From assembly GCF_028554725.1 (NCBI RefSeq), contig NC_071669.1:7464501-7528500 (forward strand): a DNA stretch of 64,000 nucleotides, read 5' to 3'. Under the pieces are notes generated by a model. The model was not told where the DNA came from. It saw only the letters and a program-made list of their open reading frames with translations, and made no database searches. Below, piece after piece: positions 1-12,667 of this stretch. This DNA is from Zeugodacus cucurbitae (lineage: Eukaryota; Arthropoda; Insecta; Diptera; Tephritidae). How positions within the stretch are numbered: the first letter of the stretch is position 1; each line of letters starts with the position of its first letter. The translations under genes and the position numbers were made by a program.

Positions 1-1789
1 TGTGCGACACAAGAAAAAAACAGGGAAATTTTGCGGCAAAGGCATGTTGCAATTAGTGACTTTTATGCTCAGCACATAAATAAAAGTGAGCAGAAATACT
101 ATTTTATGTGTGCGCTCTCTCTATTTTCCACCCTCTGAAAAATATCAGAAAGAACTGACTTTTATTTTGTTCACCAGTTTGATATTTTTCAGCTAGAAGC
201 ATACATTTGTTCGATGTCGAAGTCACCATAAAGGCATTTATACCACTTTGTGACTGCTGAATGCCACTCACATACACACCCAAACATGCATACATATATA
301 ACATCATATTTACTTGCGCGTGTTTGTGTATTTGATTTGTACATGCCGTTTGTGGTCTGCTTTTAGGAAGCCGCGTGACTTGTCAAGCAGCTGTTGTCAT
401 AATTGTGTGCCAGCGAAACTCACCACAGTCTCTCATCGTTGAAATGACACACAAATACACATACAAAAGGCACAAATACACACACACATGCAAACTATCT
501 TGTAACTATGCGTGCCATCATCAAAACAACAGTTTTATTCTTTTTTCATATTTTTTCTTTTTTTCGCATTTTTCGTTGCTCCTTTTAGCAGCAGCAGTCG
601 TCGCACAGCTTGTGATTTTATTTCGTTTCATTTTTTTCTTAACAGCCAACTGTTTTCTTTGTTCAGGACCTGCTGGCAGTGCCTATGCCATAGCATAGTA
701 GCGCATGGCATGGCATGGCTGGTTATATTGTCACACATTTACAGCATTAGTTTGTATTGTTTTTGCTGGCTTTTCTATTATTTCATTTTATTGTGTGCTG
801 CCTTGGCATCAGTCTCGAGTTACACCAAGTGCTGCTGCTGCCGCTGCTCCTGCTGCTGTTGTTACGCGTCTAGCTCGGCATGTACACAGCTTACTGAGGC
901 TGCTTGAAATACTTTGCTCTTGTGCTACTAATATTATTATTCTAAGCTCTATTTTCATGTTTTTTGAGTATTCATGTGTGTGTGTGTTTGTGTGTATGCG
1001 CGTCTGTGGGCCATGTTTTGATAATGAAAATCTATGTTGTCTATAGTTAAATATATGTATTTATTAAAGTGGAATTTATGCTGGAATATATGAAAGAACA
1101 CATGCATAGGCAGCTCAAATATCTTGTGAAAGAAGTAACCTCATAAATATATTATTAGCTGTACAACTAGTTACCAACTGGTACAAAATGGACTAGTAAT
1201 GTGACAGTTAGACTAATTACCTCTGAAATAATATTACTGTGGTGATCTAGTAGGTTAGAACACTAATTTATGGTTTTTATAATTGCATACTAGTTCTTTT
1301 AGGAATAGTTTCTGACTAGTTCAAAGTTGTTTACTACTGATATTATGAATATATTAACTAAAGCTTTAATTCAGATAACGTTACTGCGAGATCCAGTAAG
1401 ATATACGGAAGTCGGTCCTTCATAACCGGAATTGACATGGATTTTTTATCCAATTAAGCACTGTTAACTTCACTGTATCATTCAGCAAAATATTACGGTT
1501 TTTAGTAGTAGCCATATGTGGGAGGATGGAGTCATATGTAGAAGTTCACGTAAGTGAGGAAAGTTTCTGACTGCCATTCACTTGGGAGTTGCCAGGAACG
1601 ATTTTTTTGCATGTGGCTCAAGCAGCTCACGACTTCCGGTCTTAGACCAAGTATCCTCTGGGTAGCCAACAGACGCCCGTTTGAACGCGAGCTAAAGTGA
1701 GAACGCCAATAATCCCGCTTATGCGGTTGTGCGTAGGGTTTCGGACCCACCACATAAAAACGAATAACCAATTAACAGGAAGCAACAGT
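1..1789. other. Gene-free AT-rich stretch
   Basis: No supportable gene. ORFs here are short, overlap in several frames and look like translated low-complexity DNA. A (GCT)n-rich run lies at 831-864, three units of the pentamer ATGGC at 704-718, and TG-rich sequence around 975-1000. CTAGT is frequent between 1160 and 1320 without forming a regular array. Confidence 0.6.
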
Positions 1790-1945
1790 CTCGGAGAAAG
1801 ATCCCCAATTTGTATGACGAACACTGCAAACGTATTCCGAGGAAGAGGAAGGGCCTCTACTTCGATGAAAGGACCTGTCTTCACTTGGTATTACCAATTG
1901 GCGCCAAACTGCCAAAAGGAGTAAGCGGTGTCTACGCCAGTCAAG
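1790..1945 (+). pseudogene. Degenerate 3' tail of an RTE-type LINE
   Basis: From 1838 the plus strand encodes RGRGR. After an apparent one-base insertion it continues as PLLR, stop, KDL and then SLGITNWRQTAKR. This parallels the better preserved LINE tail at 34538-34780, which reads RGRGRPPLRW, then LGISNWRRTAK. Here the Trp after PLLR has become TGA and about four codons are missing before SLGITNW. This arginine-rich Trp-containing segment is typical of the region after the reverse transcriptase in RTE-like non-LTR elements. That assignment is from memory of the family. It is a dead 5'-truncated fragment with no tail repeat visible. Confidence 0.6.
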
Positions 1946-3788
1946 AAGAAGATATGTGTTTCCAACTAGTTCGGACTGAACTATAGACACTATGCAGATC
2001 TTTAAGCCAAGTTTAACTTTACAAAGAGTGGATAGGTCGTGACGATCATAAGTTCCTGAGATTTTCGAAAAATCTCCCCAGAAAACTATTGTTTATAAAA
2101 ATTAGAAATCCTAACAGGATAAAGCTCTGTATTATTTTATAGTAATATTGTGTATCAAAAATAATCTAATTCAAGAACTGATAATAAAATGAAACGGTGA
2201 TACGTCTCGCTGACTTCAGCAATCCTTTATATTGGTTATACGTGTTTAAAAAGCAATCAGGATATCCATTCGTAGCTCTCCAGTGTGCCTTTCTCAAATG
2301 TTGTATAGAAGAGGAGTGAGCTTAGATACCTACAATATAGAACCAACAACTAAGTGTCCAAAATCATACCCACGCCGCTTCTCAACTGGGTTAAACACTT
2401 TTTTCTGTCACCTAATAGCTCGTATATGCTTGTTAAAGCATATCAACTTGCCCAACCAAACACAAACTAGTCAAATATATTAAAGAGTACATGCGACACA
2501 CACATATCAACATATATTAATACCTAATTTTCCATGCCTTTCACTAAAACCTCCTTGCCCTGACGGTCGGCTGAGAAAGCTCCTACTTTCCAAGCCACTC
2601 GAAGTGCTTTCGTTGTCATTTTGTCTGTCTATATAAGTATAGATAACTACACGTGTATATGTTTAATATGTATGTAAAGTCATATATAAGGGCATTAGTA
2701 TCCTTTGTGTCACCACACAAGTGCTTGTAGCTTTTGCATGTTTACGTCACACACAGATACACACACTCACATACTTCTATTGCCTCTTGCATACCTTAAT
2801 GCTGAGCTAAGGAGAGTGAGTATTGTAATTATTTCTGAAATATATTGACCTCATTATTTAGTAGGTGCTTCAGCATGCCTTCCACAGATACAAAGTGTAA
2901 CACTTACAATTACAAGCACACCAACACATATACACGAAATAATGCAAGCTTCAAGCTTTTGTGTTTGAATATGATAGCAGCAGCATGTTGTTGTAAATAG
3001 CTAGTTATACATAGTACTGTTTTATTTCTGTGTTGCAGCATTGCAATAACGCCACTACAAGCAGCGTATTATATTTATCCCCTTCAACAATCAAAGGATA
3101 TGTGGGAGATATTTGTGGGTAAGTAGTAGTGCTTGTTGTGTCTGCAGGTACATATTATGACTACGATATATATATATATATTTATATATATGTATGTCTT
3201 TATATTTGTGACAGTTTGCTGTTGGCACATTTAATGGCAGCAAGCTTTATTTGCTTGTTATTTCTTTAATACCAGGTTTAGTGACCTCATATTCTTTTAC
3301 CAGCGTCACTTTAGTGACTTTCGTTTTCAAACAATCGATAAGACTTTGAGTGGGTTGTATTTGTATATATTTCATGCTCATTGGCACACATATGCTGGGG
3401 CTGGAGAAATTTTGTTATATTTAAAGATGCGCTGACTGAGTTGGTGTGAAAAATCGATGAAGAAAATGTATAAATAAATGGATACAAGACTTTTTACGAT
3501 ATATTAAAAACAAATTATTAATTTTCATTCTTAGAGCAAGACAGTTTAAGGAATGATGACATGAAAACTATTCTGTATATTTTTAAATGAAATAGTTTGA
3601 ATTTAATTTTTTTTTATTTAATACTCTTTTTTCCACACTTTCATACTATAACATTCCTTGCTATATACATAAACTCCCAAAAATGGCCTCTACTAAGATT
3701 TGGATATTCTTTTAAAACTGTTCGATGCTTCTTTTGCGATGCCGAGACAAATATTCTGATATATTAGGATGACAAATATCTTCCTTCC
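1946..3788. other. Gene-free stretch with an (AT)n run
   Basis: No coding region or known element recognised. It contains an AT dinucleotide run at 3166-3191 and scattered CA-rich pieces (2490-2510 and 2750-2775). Confidence 0.6.
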
Positions 3789-4172
3789 GCAGTAGATGGT
3801 AGAATTAAGCTTCTGGCCATATGAGAGCAGATCATAGTGGATGATTCCCATCCAATCCCACACCCACAGCAAAACCTTCCTGGCCATCAATTCCGGCTTG
3901 GCCACTGATTGGGACGATTCACAGGCCTTCAATCACGATCGTTTTCGCGTGATATTGCTGTATGTGATCCATTTTTCGTCGCCAGTCACCATCCGCTTCA
4001 AAAATGGGTCGAGCTCATTCCGTTTCAGCAGCATATCGCAGGCGTTGATTCGGTCCAGAAGTTTTTTTTTTTCGTAAAATCATACCGCGCCCAAACATCG
4101 AACTTTTTTGTGTATCCAGCCTTCTGCAGATGGTTTAAAATAGTTTGGATACTAACAGTCGAATCTGTTTAA
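3789..4172 (-). pseudogene. Mariner (DD34D) transposase relic
   Basis: Read on the minus strand from 4172 downward, one frame gives TVSIQTILNHLQKAGYTKK, then LLDRINACDMLLKRNELD, then LKRMVTGDEKWITY, and later VAKPELMARKVLLWVW, ending at LNSTIYC near 3789. This is the stretch from the end of the DNA-binding region through the first catalytic Asp (GDEKW) of a mariner transposase. The frame is open except for one TGA where the family has Trp (RSW). One codon is missing in the usual CVWWDW. Everything after LNSTIYC and the N-terminus beyond about 4172 is lost. It resembles the relic at 16871-17753, so both probably derive from one mariner lineage. Terminal inverted repeats were not found. It cannot be active. 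Confidence 0.93.
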
Positions 4173-5076
4173 GTGAGGTACTCTGCATCTGTGGAGATCT
4201 ACCCCTTAATCTGCTCTGAACGGAAAGGCATGAAATCAGAACTTTGATTAATAGTTTTTGGTGGAAACAGGAAGACATACTCAAGCAAAGAAATGTATTT
4301 CTCAGCCTTCCGTTCAATTACACAGTTTTTGATAGCGATTTCAGTGATCATAAGAAGACTGGAAACGTATGAACCAATATACTCTGTACGAATACTTTTC
4401 AGGAAGACATAAAAGTATATTTCCAATTTTTGTCACGACTTCTATTAAGCTAACGCTATGAGCCAGGAGCTTAAGGAGATGAGCTCAAGATATGTAGCTA
4501 AAGGGTATGCCGAAAATCATTTGATTAACCTTAAATTTAATACTGTTACAGAGCTTTTGTGATAATCATAAATGATAATATAAGTGTTTAAGGGCATCTA
4601 GGAATCATAAATCACGTTCAAACCTTTCTCATCAGCTATTCAACCAGCCGCGACTAAAGCGCTCGAATGCAGCGAAAGCGTACAACTACAAAACAAAGCA
4701 AAGCAATCAATTTGAAGCTACTTGAAGCTTGCACTAAAGGTGGCTACACTGATTTAATGCCATACACAAGACCAGAGCTGTAAACCGCCAGCGTCTGAGC
4801 AGCATATACACCTGTGTGTTTGTATTAGAGCGTAGTTGCCGCTGTCATTTATGTGGTGCATGCAATAAATTGCAGTCTCAATGGCGAGTTAAGCGCACAA
4901 GCGGAATTCTGGTTGTTGTTATTGTTGTCGAAAATCGCTAGCGCTACATGCTCAAAATCCGCATAGCAGTAGTATGTGGCACTCACCATAACCATGCCAC
5001 ATTATGTATGCTGTTGTTGTTGTTGGTGACTATCCCCATCGCTGCAGCTCGTCGCATGCAAAGCAGCCCATAAACT
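4173..5076. other. Gene-free stretch
   Basis: No gene seen. The first part may be degraded upstream mariner sequence. GTTGTT-type triplet runs lie near 4910-4930 and 5010-5022. Confidence 0.55.
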
Positions 5077-5355
5077 ATGCCACCGAAATGTTGTCACTTA
5101 CTTCCCCCCCGCATGCGTACGTATTTTAGTGGTAGTGGCAGCACATTAACATGTTGCAACAAAGCTGTGAACAAGCGCATACTTGTTGTTACGGCTATAC
5201 CCCAAGCTTTGAGGGAGACTGCTGCGCTTAAAGATGAATGTATGACAGTAGTGTCAGTGTTTGGTGTATTTCAAGGTGAATGCGAAATTTATGGTTGCCC
5301 ACAAAACGCTGGTGGTGCGCAGTTGTGGCAAGGTGAGCGCTTAATTTTTGATTAA
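5077..5355 (+). other. Orphan ORF, candidate exon
   Basis: A 92-residue ORF with higher GC than its surroundings and little low-complexity sequence. I recognise no domain. Near its 3' end the sequence AAG/GTGAGCG (cut after about 5330) fits a strong 5' splice site. A pyrimidine-rich stretch ending in CTGCAG lies near 5046, upstream, but the frame from that site hits a stop before the ATG at 5077. It could be an internal or first coding exon, an untranslated exon, or chance. Nothing nearby provides a partner exon. Weak call. Confidence 0.13.
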
Positions 5356-5439
5356 TTCGATTTACTTGAAATTAACTTGATTCACTTTAAATGTATCAAA
5401 AGTCGACTATTAATGCGCAAAATTACGTTATATAATATT

Positions 5440-5620
5440 CGAAGTTAGGAAATATTAAATTTTGAAATTTTTTAGAATTTCAAAAATACAAACAAAATTA
5501 AAAAAAAAAATTGTTGAAAAATTTAAAACTTCCGTCAATATTTTTAAAATTTCAAAAAATTCAGAAAAATTAAAAAAAAAATATTTTTGTTGAAAAATAA
5601 AAATTTTTCCATCAAAGCAT
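5440..5620. repeat. A/T-rich imperfect tandem repeat
   Basis: Two diverged copies of an AT-only unit: TTTCAAAAAT, then AAATTAAAAAA, then TTGTTGAAAAAT, then a CCRTCAA piece. The period is roughly 75-80 bp. Simple-sequence origin is likely. Confidence 0.6.
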
Positions 5621-6322
5621 GCTCAATCAATTGATTATGTAATAAATTGCATTACAATTTTGTGCGCTTACGAAAAATCTCAACTATTTGCGAACTAATC
5701 AAAATACATTTATGCAAGCAAACATACACACACACACATAGATACCCATACATATATGAGAATACAGTTATGCATAGAAAATCAACATTTAACTGTGTCC
5801 ATACATAGTAAGTGACCCATTAGTGTGTAAAAATCGCTTAATGCGTGACTACACAGGCAGAGAATCAAATATATATCTAAACATCAAATATGTATCCCAC
5901 ACAGCAAGCTATCTAAACATGTTTACATGTGTCTGAAATTGTGTTGATGTATTTATGAAATAACGATGAAGTCATGTCATGTGAAATTGAATTATCAACA
6001 ACAACAACAAAAAATTGTTAAAACAAAATAAATAAATGCCAAAAGCTTGTCCACACAAATACATACTAACGCAGGCTTACTACAACTAAACCAACATAGC
6101 ACCACACAGCAGGCAATATGAAATATTATTATTCTAATAGCAAATACAACGACATGGCATAACAACTAGCTAAAAACAACAACAACAACAAAAACGTAGA
6201 AATAAAGAAAACATTGTCGTACAACAAAAAAGCGTTTTCGCTAACAAAAAAAAAAAATCGATATTCTGTTGACACAGGCAGTCAAAAGCATACAAGAACA
6301 CACGCACAAACTTAAAAAAACT

Positions 6323-6324
<2 letters not shown>

Positions 6325-6361
<37 letters not shown>
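6325..6361. repeat. (CA)n microsatellite
   Basis: About 18 uninterrupted CA dinucleotides. The cysteine/valine-rich reading frame over it on the minus strand is a by-product of the repeat. Confidence 0.98.
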
Positions 6362-6363
<2 letters not shown>

Positions 6364-9300
6364 TTGTTGTTATTATTGTTGTGCGTTTATATTAGAAATT
6401 ATTATTGCCCAGCTATATGGCCATAGCTCTGTGCGCCACTTGTACGTAGTCACAGCAGCTTATCAACATTTTATTTATGAATTGTTAATCTTCGCATAGT
6501 ATATCCGTGTTCGGCTGTGGCGATTTTTTTTTTTGTGTCCATCCATTAATAAATGACTTTATTTAATAATGCAATTTATGTAGCCCGAAAATATGTATGT
6601 AAACAACAACTTTTGCTTTACTTTTGCTGCTATAAATTAAATATTCATTGGATTCTATGTTTAGATAAGCCTGAAATGAATGCAAAGGTTTGTTGCTGTT
6701 GTGAAAGGATATTTGATATTCACTATCTGGGGAATGGTAAATGAATTAAAGTGGAATGTAAAAAATATATTTGTTTTTATTTTTGCTGTTTGAACGCTTG
6801 AAAAACAATATTTTTAGTACACAATCAAGGCCCCGACAAGAAAAGTAATTTATTTTAAACTATAATTCGTTATTTTCCAGTCTTAATATCCTGAACTACT
6901 CGCTGTTATGATTATTAGTCGCCTAAGATAATCTATTTGTACTAAAGTATTAAGATATCACATACATAGTTGCCGTCTTATTTTCAAAACAATTCAAAAG
7001 ATGTTTCAAAGCTTTGTTTATAAGCAAGGTCCTCATTCAGTGACTCGAAGGATCCCTCACGCCTAAGATATCACCGCTCATCAACGGAGCTAATGGTACG
7101 AACACTATGAATCTAATGAACGATTTTCTTTGTCGAGGAATATGATCTACCAACTTAAAAAACTTGCTCGGTTTGGGAGTAAAATCTCATTAGAGTACTC
7201 TGGATACTTGAGATCCCAAATATATCTAATATAAGGTTTATATACAACCCTTTGGTCTACTTAGTTCCAGTAATCTTAACAATTCATCTTTATCAAATAT
7301 CAGCCGCTGAATTATTAAGATTTAATGAGAATAATCAATTAACATAAGAAAATTTTTAATATACCTTCTCTCTGTGAGACAAAACCAATACTATAACTGA
7401 TACTCTTCAAAGAATGGTTCAGCTGATCTAATGACGAAAACTTCTTCGATGCCGAAACATTATGGAGTGGAAATTATAGCCAGAAATTAGAAATAAATTC
7501 TACTAGTAAATCTAAGAAAGAAGGACCGACTCAAGCCACTCGAGTTCTTCGAATTCAAAACTATGTGTAAGGTCAGATTTAGTATGTGATCGAGGGAATG
7601 AGAGAAATTGGTATAAATGATAAATAACGAGTCCCAGTTAGATTCTTTTTTAGACATTTTCTTGCATAAGTCACTTTTAAAATTAAATTCAAAAATATCA
7701 TACTTAAGAAAGACACCGAGATAATTAAGAAATGTCTCAAATGGGTTTGACATTATAATTCGAAAATTATAACGGAACAGGTCCGTACATCAATGATAAA
7801 GGAACTGGTAATTGGAGAATCAATTTTAGAAACAAATTTAGTCCGTCAGGTGTCCATAGGCTTGCTTTCAGGTCTTCAAATGAGTAAAGCAGTAATCTAT
7901 CGGCAAATCAGATCTTGGTATGACACCAGTTCGAAACAAGCAATACAATCACTTCAGAATAGAAGTAATTTCATTAAATATGATATTTTAAGATGCAAAA
8001 TAAGTCTACTGCTTGAACACGACACAGATGTCTCATTGGACATAATCTTTCGGCTAAAGAACCCTTCAAGCAATCTATGAGCCTTATTAAATTTCTTCCT
8101 GCTAATAACACCAGATTTTTTTATTAGCTTACCTGCCCTCAAATCTAAGCAATCTGAAGCAGCTTTATTATCTTCCCACGATATTTTTCATCTACCACGT
8201 TTAAGAAGGAACGATCTTACAAATTCAGCACGAAAAGTGGTTCGTTATGGTTTCATGGTTTCATTAAGACCTATATGTCATATAGTGGTTTGGGTTCTAT
8301 ATCATTTGAATGACACTATTTCATATTATAGCCATATAAATGTTAAAAAATCACTATCGTTTAAGGTTGAGAATGATAATATTGATATCTCCAAACATAT
8401 TTATTATATTAAAACAGCCGAAATCAATTTGAGCTAAAAGAGTTAATCGATCCCAACAAAACTCTGGCGATATCCATTATATATAGCTTAAATATGATTC
8501 AAAGAATGATGAGACTAGGGAATTATTTCAGATAACACCTTACATCCGCTTTGAATAATTTAAATTGTCATCTTTAATATAAATCGAGTTAGGCTGTTTC
8601 AACATATTGCAATAGCAATTAATATAATGGAGCATATTCGAATATTTACAATTGTGAAGTTGAATTATTTCACTTACCCGAAAACTATCCAAAAATTGAT
8701 TGAGATGAAAAACTGTGAAGCAATCTGCAAATACAAAAAATAACAAATGTCAACAAAACTAAAATTGAATAAAAGAAAGAAAAAAAATTGCTGGTAAAAA
8801 CATAATAACAATAATAATGTTGTCAAAAGCAGTAAAATCAAGTATGAAAATCCTGACGCTAAGCAACAGAGGCAACTAAAATACAAAAAACATTGAATGA
8901 AAATAAAATAAAATAAATAACAACAACATTGCAAGGTGGGTGAGCTGGTTACAGCTATAGCTGTAGATCCTTTAAATTGTATTGTAAGTATATATATATG
9001 TGTGTGTATGTTAGCCAACATATGTGCGCTGTCATGCTGCTACATTGTAACTGGCTCACCTAAATGTCAACATCCTGTTTCCGGTTGCCGCTATTATTGT
9101 GCTGCGTTACGTCAATGACTCGCCACTTTTTCCAAACAGCTATTGACTGCCAAAAAATTTAGACATTTTACAGTTTGGGAAAAAGGACACACTGAAGCAT
9201 TTTTATTTTATTTTATATTTTTATTTTTTTTTATTTTTGTGATTGTTAACAATAGTTTGGACATAACTGTGGCAACCAACAATTAAATAAAGGTGCAACT

Positions 9301-10811
9301 ATTGGCATGACCACCGGCCAAGTGTCGGCAGTGATTGTGGCAACAAATTGTTGAGATGGACTGTGGGTGGTTTCATATAGAGTGGGAATTGAATGTAGTT
9401 GCTTCGAAGATTTCTATGCGTGGGTGGCCAGACTGACGCTTTAAAGTAAAGGAAATATTGCGAAAAAATCTTGAAGTGTTCAGAAAAATGAGCAGGAAGT
9501 GTTATAAGAAGCCAGCAGACACGCATATGAAAAGCTAATGGCATAAAGTAAATATTACTTAATCCAATTGCTAGCCGGCAGACAGCCTAGTTGATTATGA
9601 TAAAAATATGGCGCGCTTGGTATGTAAGCGGCTTTGGACGCTAAGCTGTTCAATGCATAGTAAAATACAGACAGAGACACATATGCACCTATATATCTAT
9701 ATAGAAATATATGCATAGGACCTCATTCAAACATTAATACGCTCATACATATGCGCTTGTGTACTTTTTCTCTTGTTTTTTTTTTTTTGCTCCAACTTAT
9801 GATTGTGACATGTGAAAAAGGACATTTTTCACTTACACACCACGCAACGTCAAAACGCATATCCTTAGCCGGGTAGTCCTTTTCTTGTCATTGACTCTAT
9901 TCTACTTACACTCGTACCCAGCATCTTCTTCTATTTTCTTCATCTTCAACAAACAATTTCATACAGCTATTCTTTAACTACACCACACTTGGTAAGACTA
10001 TTGATTTTTCCTATTATTATTATGAATTCTTTTTTATGCCCATTTTTTTGCTTACTTTTTTTCCATTTTTTATTTGCGAAATAGGTACTTGTGCATTGCT
10101 GCTTTTTAAAGGAATTTCACAAACGCATACTTTGACTGGTAGACAAGACAAGTGTGCGAGCGTATGGCCATGACGTTGAACCGGCGCGGCAAGGAATGCC
10201 GGCAAATGCAGACATACAGCATCACACACTTGCCGGCTTACATCTGGTTATTGGTTAGCGAGTACTTACAAGCATACATATTCACCTAGTCATATATATA
10301 CATTTGTATATATGTTTGTTCTGCTGGAAAAATATTGAGTTTTATGTACAAAAAAAAGAACCTAAGATTTTTGTGAACAGAAATTTTCAAATAAATCCTC
10401 AGACAATTGAGTAGGAGCGCCAACATGTCTTTGCATTGAGGAGAATCATAAAGAAACCCAAACGCAGTTACCAGTAAAATATATATACTTAAGTTCGGTT
10501 ACACAGAAAATATTTTTTTGGAACACATCTGATTAAGACTTTTTTGTGATTTCTAGAGACGTTTTTAAAATCATAGTTTATGAACTTTGAACCAGAAACC
10601 CCGAAATTTACTCCTAAACAAGAAATAAGACCATAATAATCCATCCATAAGAATACAAATTAGCATCCGCTGAGGGTTTTTCGATAATTTGAAGAAATAA
10701 AGAGTTTCTGCATGAAAACTTCGAATTCCCTATCTTTAAAAAAAAAAATCCAAAAATTAAGACTTCCTATATAAGACGTTCCAAGACCCGCGGTACTTCC
10801 ACAGCACATGT
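6362..10811. other. Long gene-free stretch
   Basis: About 4.4 kb of AT-rich sequence with no recognised coding region, transposon or RNA gene. The ORFs at 7487-7753, 7793-8080 and 8674-9021 show no domain and have composition-driven residue content. A perfect hairpin with 8-bp arms (GTGAAAAA and TTTTTCAC, loop GGACA) lies at 9812-9832. Poly(T) runs occur near 9210-9235 and 9775-9790. Confidence 0.55.
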
Positions 10812-10992
10812 GGTTAACCAGTTCTTCATTACAGTTAATGGAAAAGAGTCTAGTCAAAAAAGCTGCCATCAAAATTCGGACCTTTCGTTAGGTCTTAACC
10901 ACTTCTTCGTTACATTTAAAGAAACAGAGTCCAGTCAGAAAAGCTGGCATGAAAGCTAATGGAACAGAGTCTAGTCATAAAAGCTGGCATGT
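10812..10992 (+). repeat. Three-copy tandem repeat
   Basis: The block TTAATGGAACAGAGTCTAG followed by TCATAAAAGCTGGCATG occurs at about 10834, 10913 and 10955 with substitutions. Copies one and two also share the preceding GGTTAACCAGTTCTTC-type segment, giving a unit of about 81 bp. The third copy lacks that segment. Confidence 0.85.
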
Positions 10993-10998
10993 AAATTC

Positions 10999-11784
10999 TT
11001 ACAGTCTATCAATTTCAAGTATTTTATAGACTTCCTTTATAAAATGCTATTAATATCAAAAACTATCCAAACTGAGAAAACAAAGGACTGATTAAAAAAC
11101 AATGTATATGACTTTTTTGAAGAAGAAAGTCTTGTCTAGTACGAGATCATAATGTTGGCTGTAATCGCTTTAGCCAAAACACTTTATGTTCTCCATAAAG
11201 TCTAAATATAACTTCCAAATTGTTTGAAAAAAAATTATAAGATCCTTCTAGTTCAAGCTAGTTGGAAGTCTATAAACAGATCATAAATACAGCTTTTAAT
11301 CTCTTGCCTTTACTAATATCAGAACATCAACTTTCTGAAAGGATTATACAGATCCGTTAGATCATCTATCACTTCAATCATAATTACTTTAATTTCATCT
11401 CTATTCTTTTTAATTATTATTATTCTTTAACAACATATTTAATTCCACAAAATTCCGAAAACTCTCTTATCAGCCCAATTATTTCGTATTTTCCAAATTA
11501 GTTTGAACTCAATATACTATACATGAGATTCTCCCACGCTATACAAAAAAGCATGTGGCATACAATTTCCATTGAATTCCATATCACCTAACATTTGTTA
11601 TAATTCAAATTCTTTTTTCTTGTGCACTTTATTCGGCTTTATTTGCTTTGGCATCAGTTGTTTGCCAGTATTGCGGACATTATGTAAATAAAGTGAAATA
11701 TAATCAACTTAACAATAAAATCCGATTTATGTTTGCATAGGTCAGCTGTTTGTTGTCTGCCTTCGTTTAAAGTACAACAAATTC
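10999..11784. other. Gene-free stretch
   Basis: Nothing recognised. AT-rich with short poly(A) and poly(T) runs. Confidence 0.55.
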
Positions 11785-11890
11785 AATGGCATGAGTGAGA
11801 GAGAGAGCGGCAGGACACAATTTGGGAGAGAGTGGCAAAGGTAGTCTCAACTAGATTGTAGAGGAAAGAGTGTGCAAGACAGGAGTTGGG
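11785..11890 (+). promoter_or_regulatory. GA-rich strand, possible GAGA-factor sites
   Basis: The plus strand carries GAGTGAGAGAGAGAGCGG, then GGGAGAGAGTGG and GAGGAAAGAG. Runs of GAGAG are bound by the GAGA factor (Trithorax-like) in flies. Nothing else identifies a promoter or Polycomb element here, so the role is inferred only. Confidence 0.25.
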
Positions 11891-11954
11891 AGTAATTTAA
11901 AGTAGATTTAACGCATATATATATAAAATATTGTTTTTAAATCGATTAGTTTGA

Positions 11955-12170
11955 AGATAGATTTGATTTCATTTCGTTATATATGGAATCTGTTAACCTG
12001 TACATGCTTTTTGAGGTCTAATAGAGCGACGGATAAGTTAAATCCTGGAGTTGATTATAAGCTTATTAAAACTCGATTTTTGGAACAGACTTAAGACATA
12101 TTTGATTTCATTTCGTTATTTGCGGAGGAGGTTAACACGTGTACGATTTTCAGGGTCTTGAACAGCGACA
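11955..12170 (+). repeat. Two-copy tandem repeat, period 139 bp
   Basis: ATTTGATTTCATTTCGTTAT begins at 11961 and again at 12100. Both copies continue with a GTTAAC-containing segment and an AGCGAC block. It adjoins the inverted DR1 repeat copy that starts near 12243. Confidence 0.8.
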
Positions 12171-12242
12171 AAGGAGCAAGATCATGAAATTAATTACAAA
12201 CTTAAGGAAAGACAGGAAAAGCGATTGAAGGAGTATTTCAAA

Positions 12243-12667
12243 CGCAAAACTTTTTATCGTAGAACCACTATCCTTAAGGACCTTGCTTGCGAAGTGTATA
12301 TTGATTTATATAGTATTAGGGTGGTTCTTAAACATTTCAATTTGGAAATTTTTAGGTCTCAACTACTTATATAAAGTGCTCTCGGTAGTGTATTATTTGT
12401 ATAATAAACGAAAAAATTGTAATTTTTTTAATTGATTTTTTGAGTTGACCTTTGACCTTTATGAGACACCTTTTGATCTTAGTCGGATGGGTAATTAAGT
12501 TTTGAAAAATGTAGAATACATATCATATTCTTTAGTGTCTAGTTGGTGTATTAAGTTGACCTTTGACCCCTATAAGAAATGCTTTAGTTCTCGAGAAATC
12601 CGAATAAAACTCAAAATCAAGGTTCCGACTGATTTAGTAGAGTCTAGTCATAGAGGCTTACGAGTTT
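12243..12667 (-). repeat. Dispersed repeat with DR1 sites, inverted copy
   Basis: This segment is the reverse complement, with indels, of the repeat block at 19785-20640. Shared landmarks are CTTCGCAAGCAAGGTCCTTA (here on the minus strand), AGGGTGGTTCTTAAA at 12323, GAGAGCACTTTATA (minus), TTAATCACCCATCCGAC (minus) and the segment ending in GAGGCT near 12650. It has one core unit where the other locus has two in tandem. It contains TGACCTTTGACCT at 12446-12458 and TGACCTTTGACCC at 12557-12569, which on the minus strand are direct repeats of AGGTCA spaced by one base. No ORF is conserved. It is probably a non-autonomous element, family not identified. Confidence 0.88.
12446..12458 (-). promoter_or_regulatory. 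Perfect DR1 nuclear-receptor-type site
   Basis: Minus strand AGGTCAAAGGTCA, an exact match to the direct-repeat-1 consensus bound by HNF4 and USP/RXR-type receptors. It lies inside the dispersed repeat, and five related sites occur in the other copies. Binding is inferred. Confidence 0.4.

Noticed and set aside
3841..4172. Plus-strand ORFs of 78 and 87 residues
   Set aside because: They are shadows of the minus-strand mariner relic.
6170..6358. Cys/Val-rich ORF
   Set aside because: Translation of the CA microsatellite.
6751..6775. TGGAATGTAAA, the 5' part of the miR-1 sequence
   Set aside because: The match stops after 11 bases and no pairing arm for a hairpin precursor is present on either side.
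8959..8980. CTGTAGATCC, part of the miR-10 sequence
   Set aside because: Only ten bases match, the following bases differ, and no hairpin forms with the downstream TA/TG-rich sequence.
8674..9021. 115-residue hydrophobic minus-strand ORF
   Set aside because: Phe/Leu content follows from A-rich plus-strand DNA. No signal or domain is evident.
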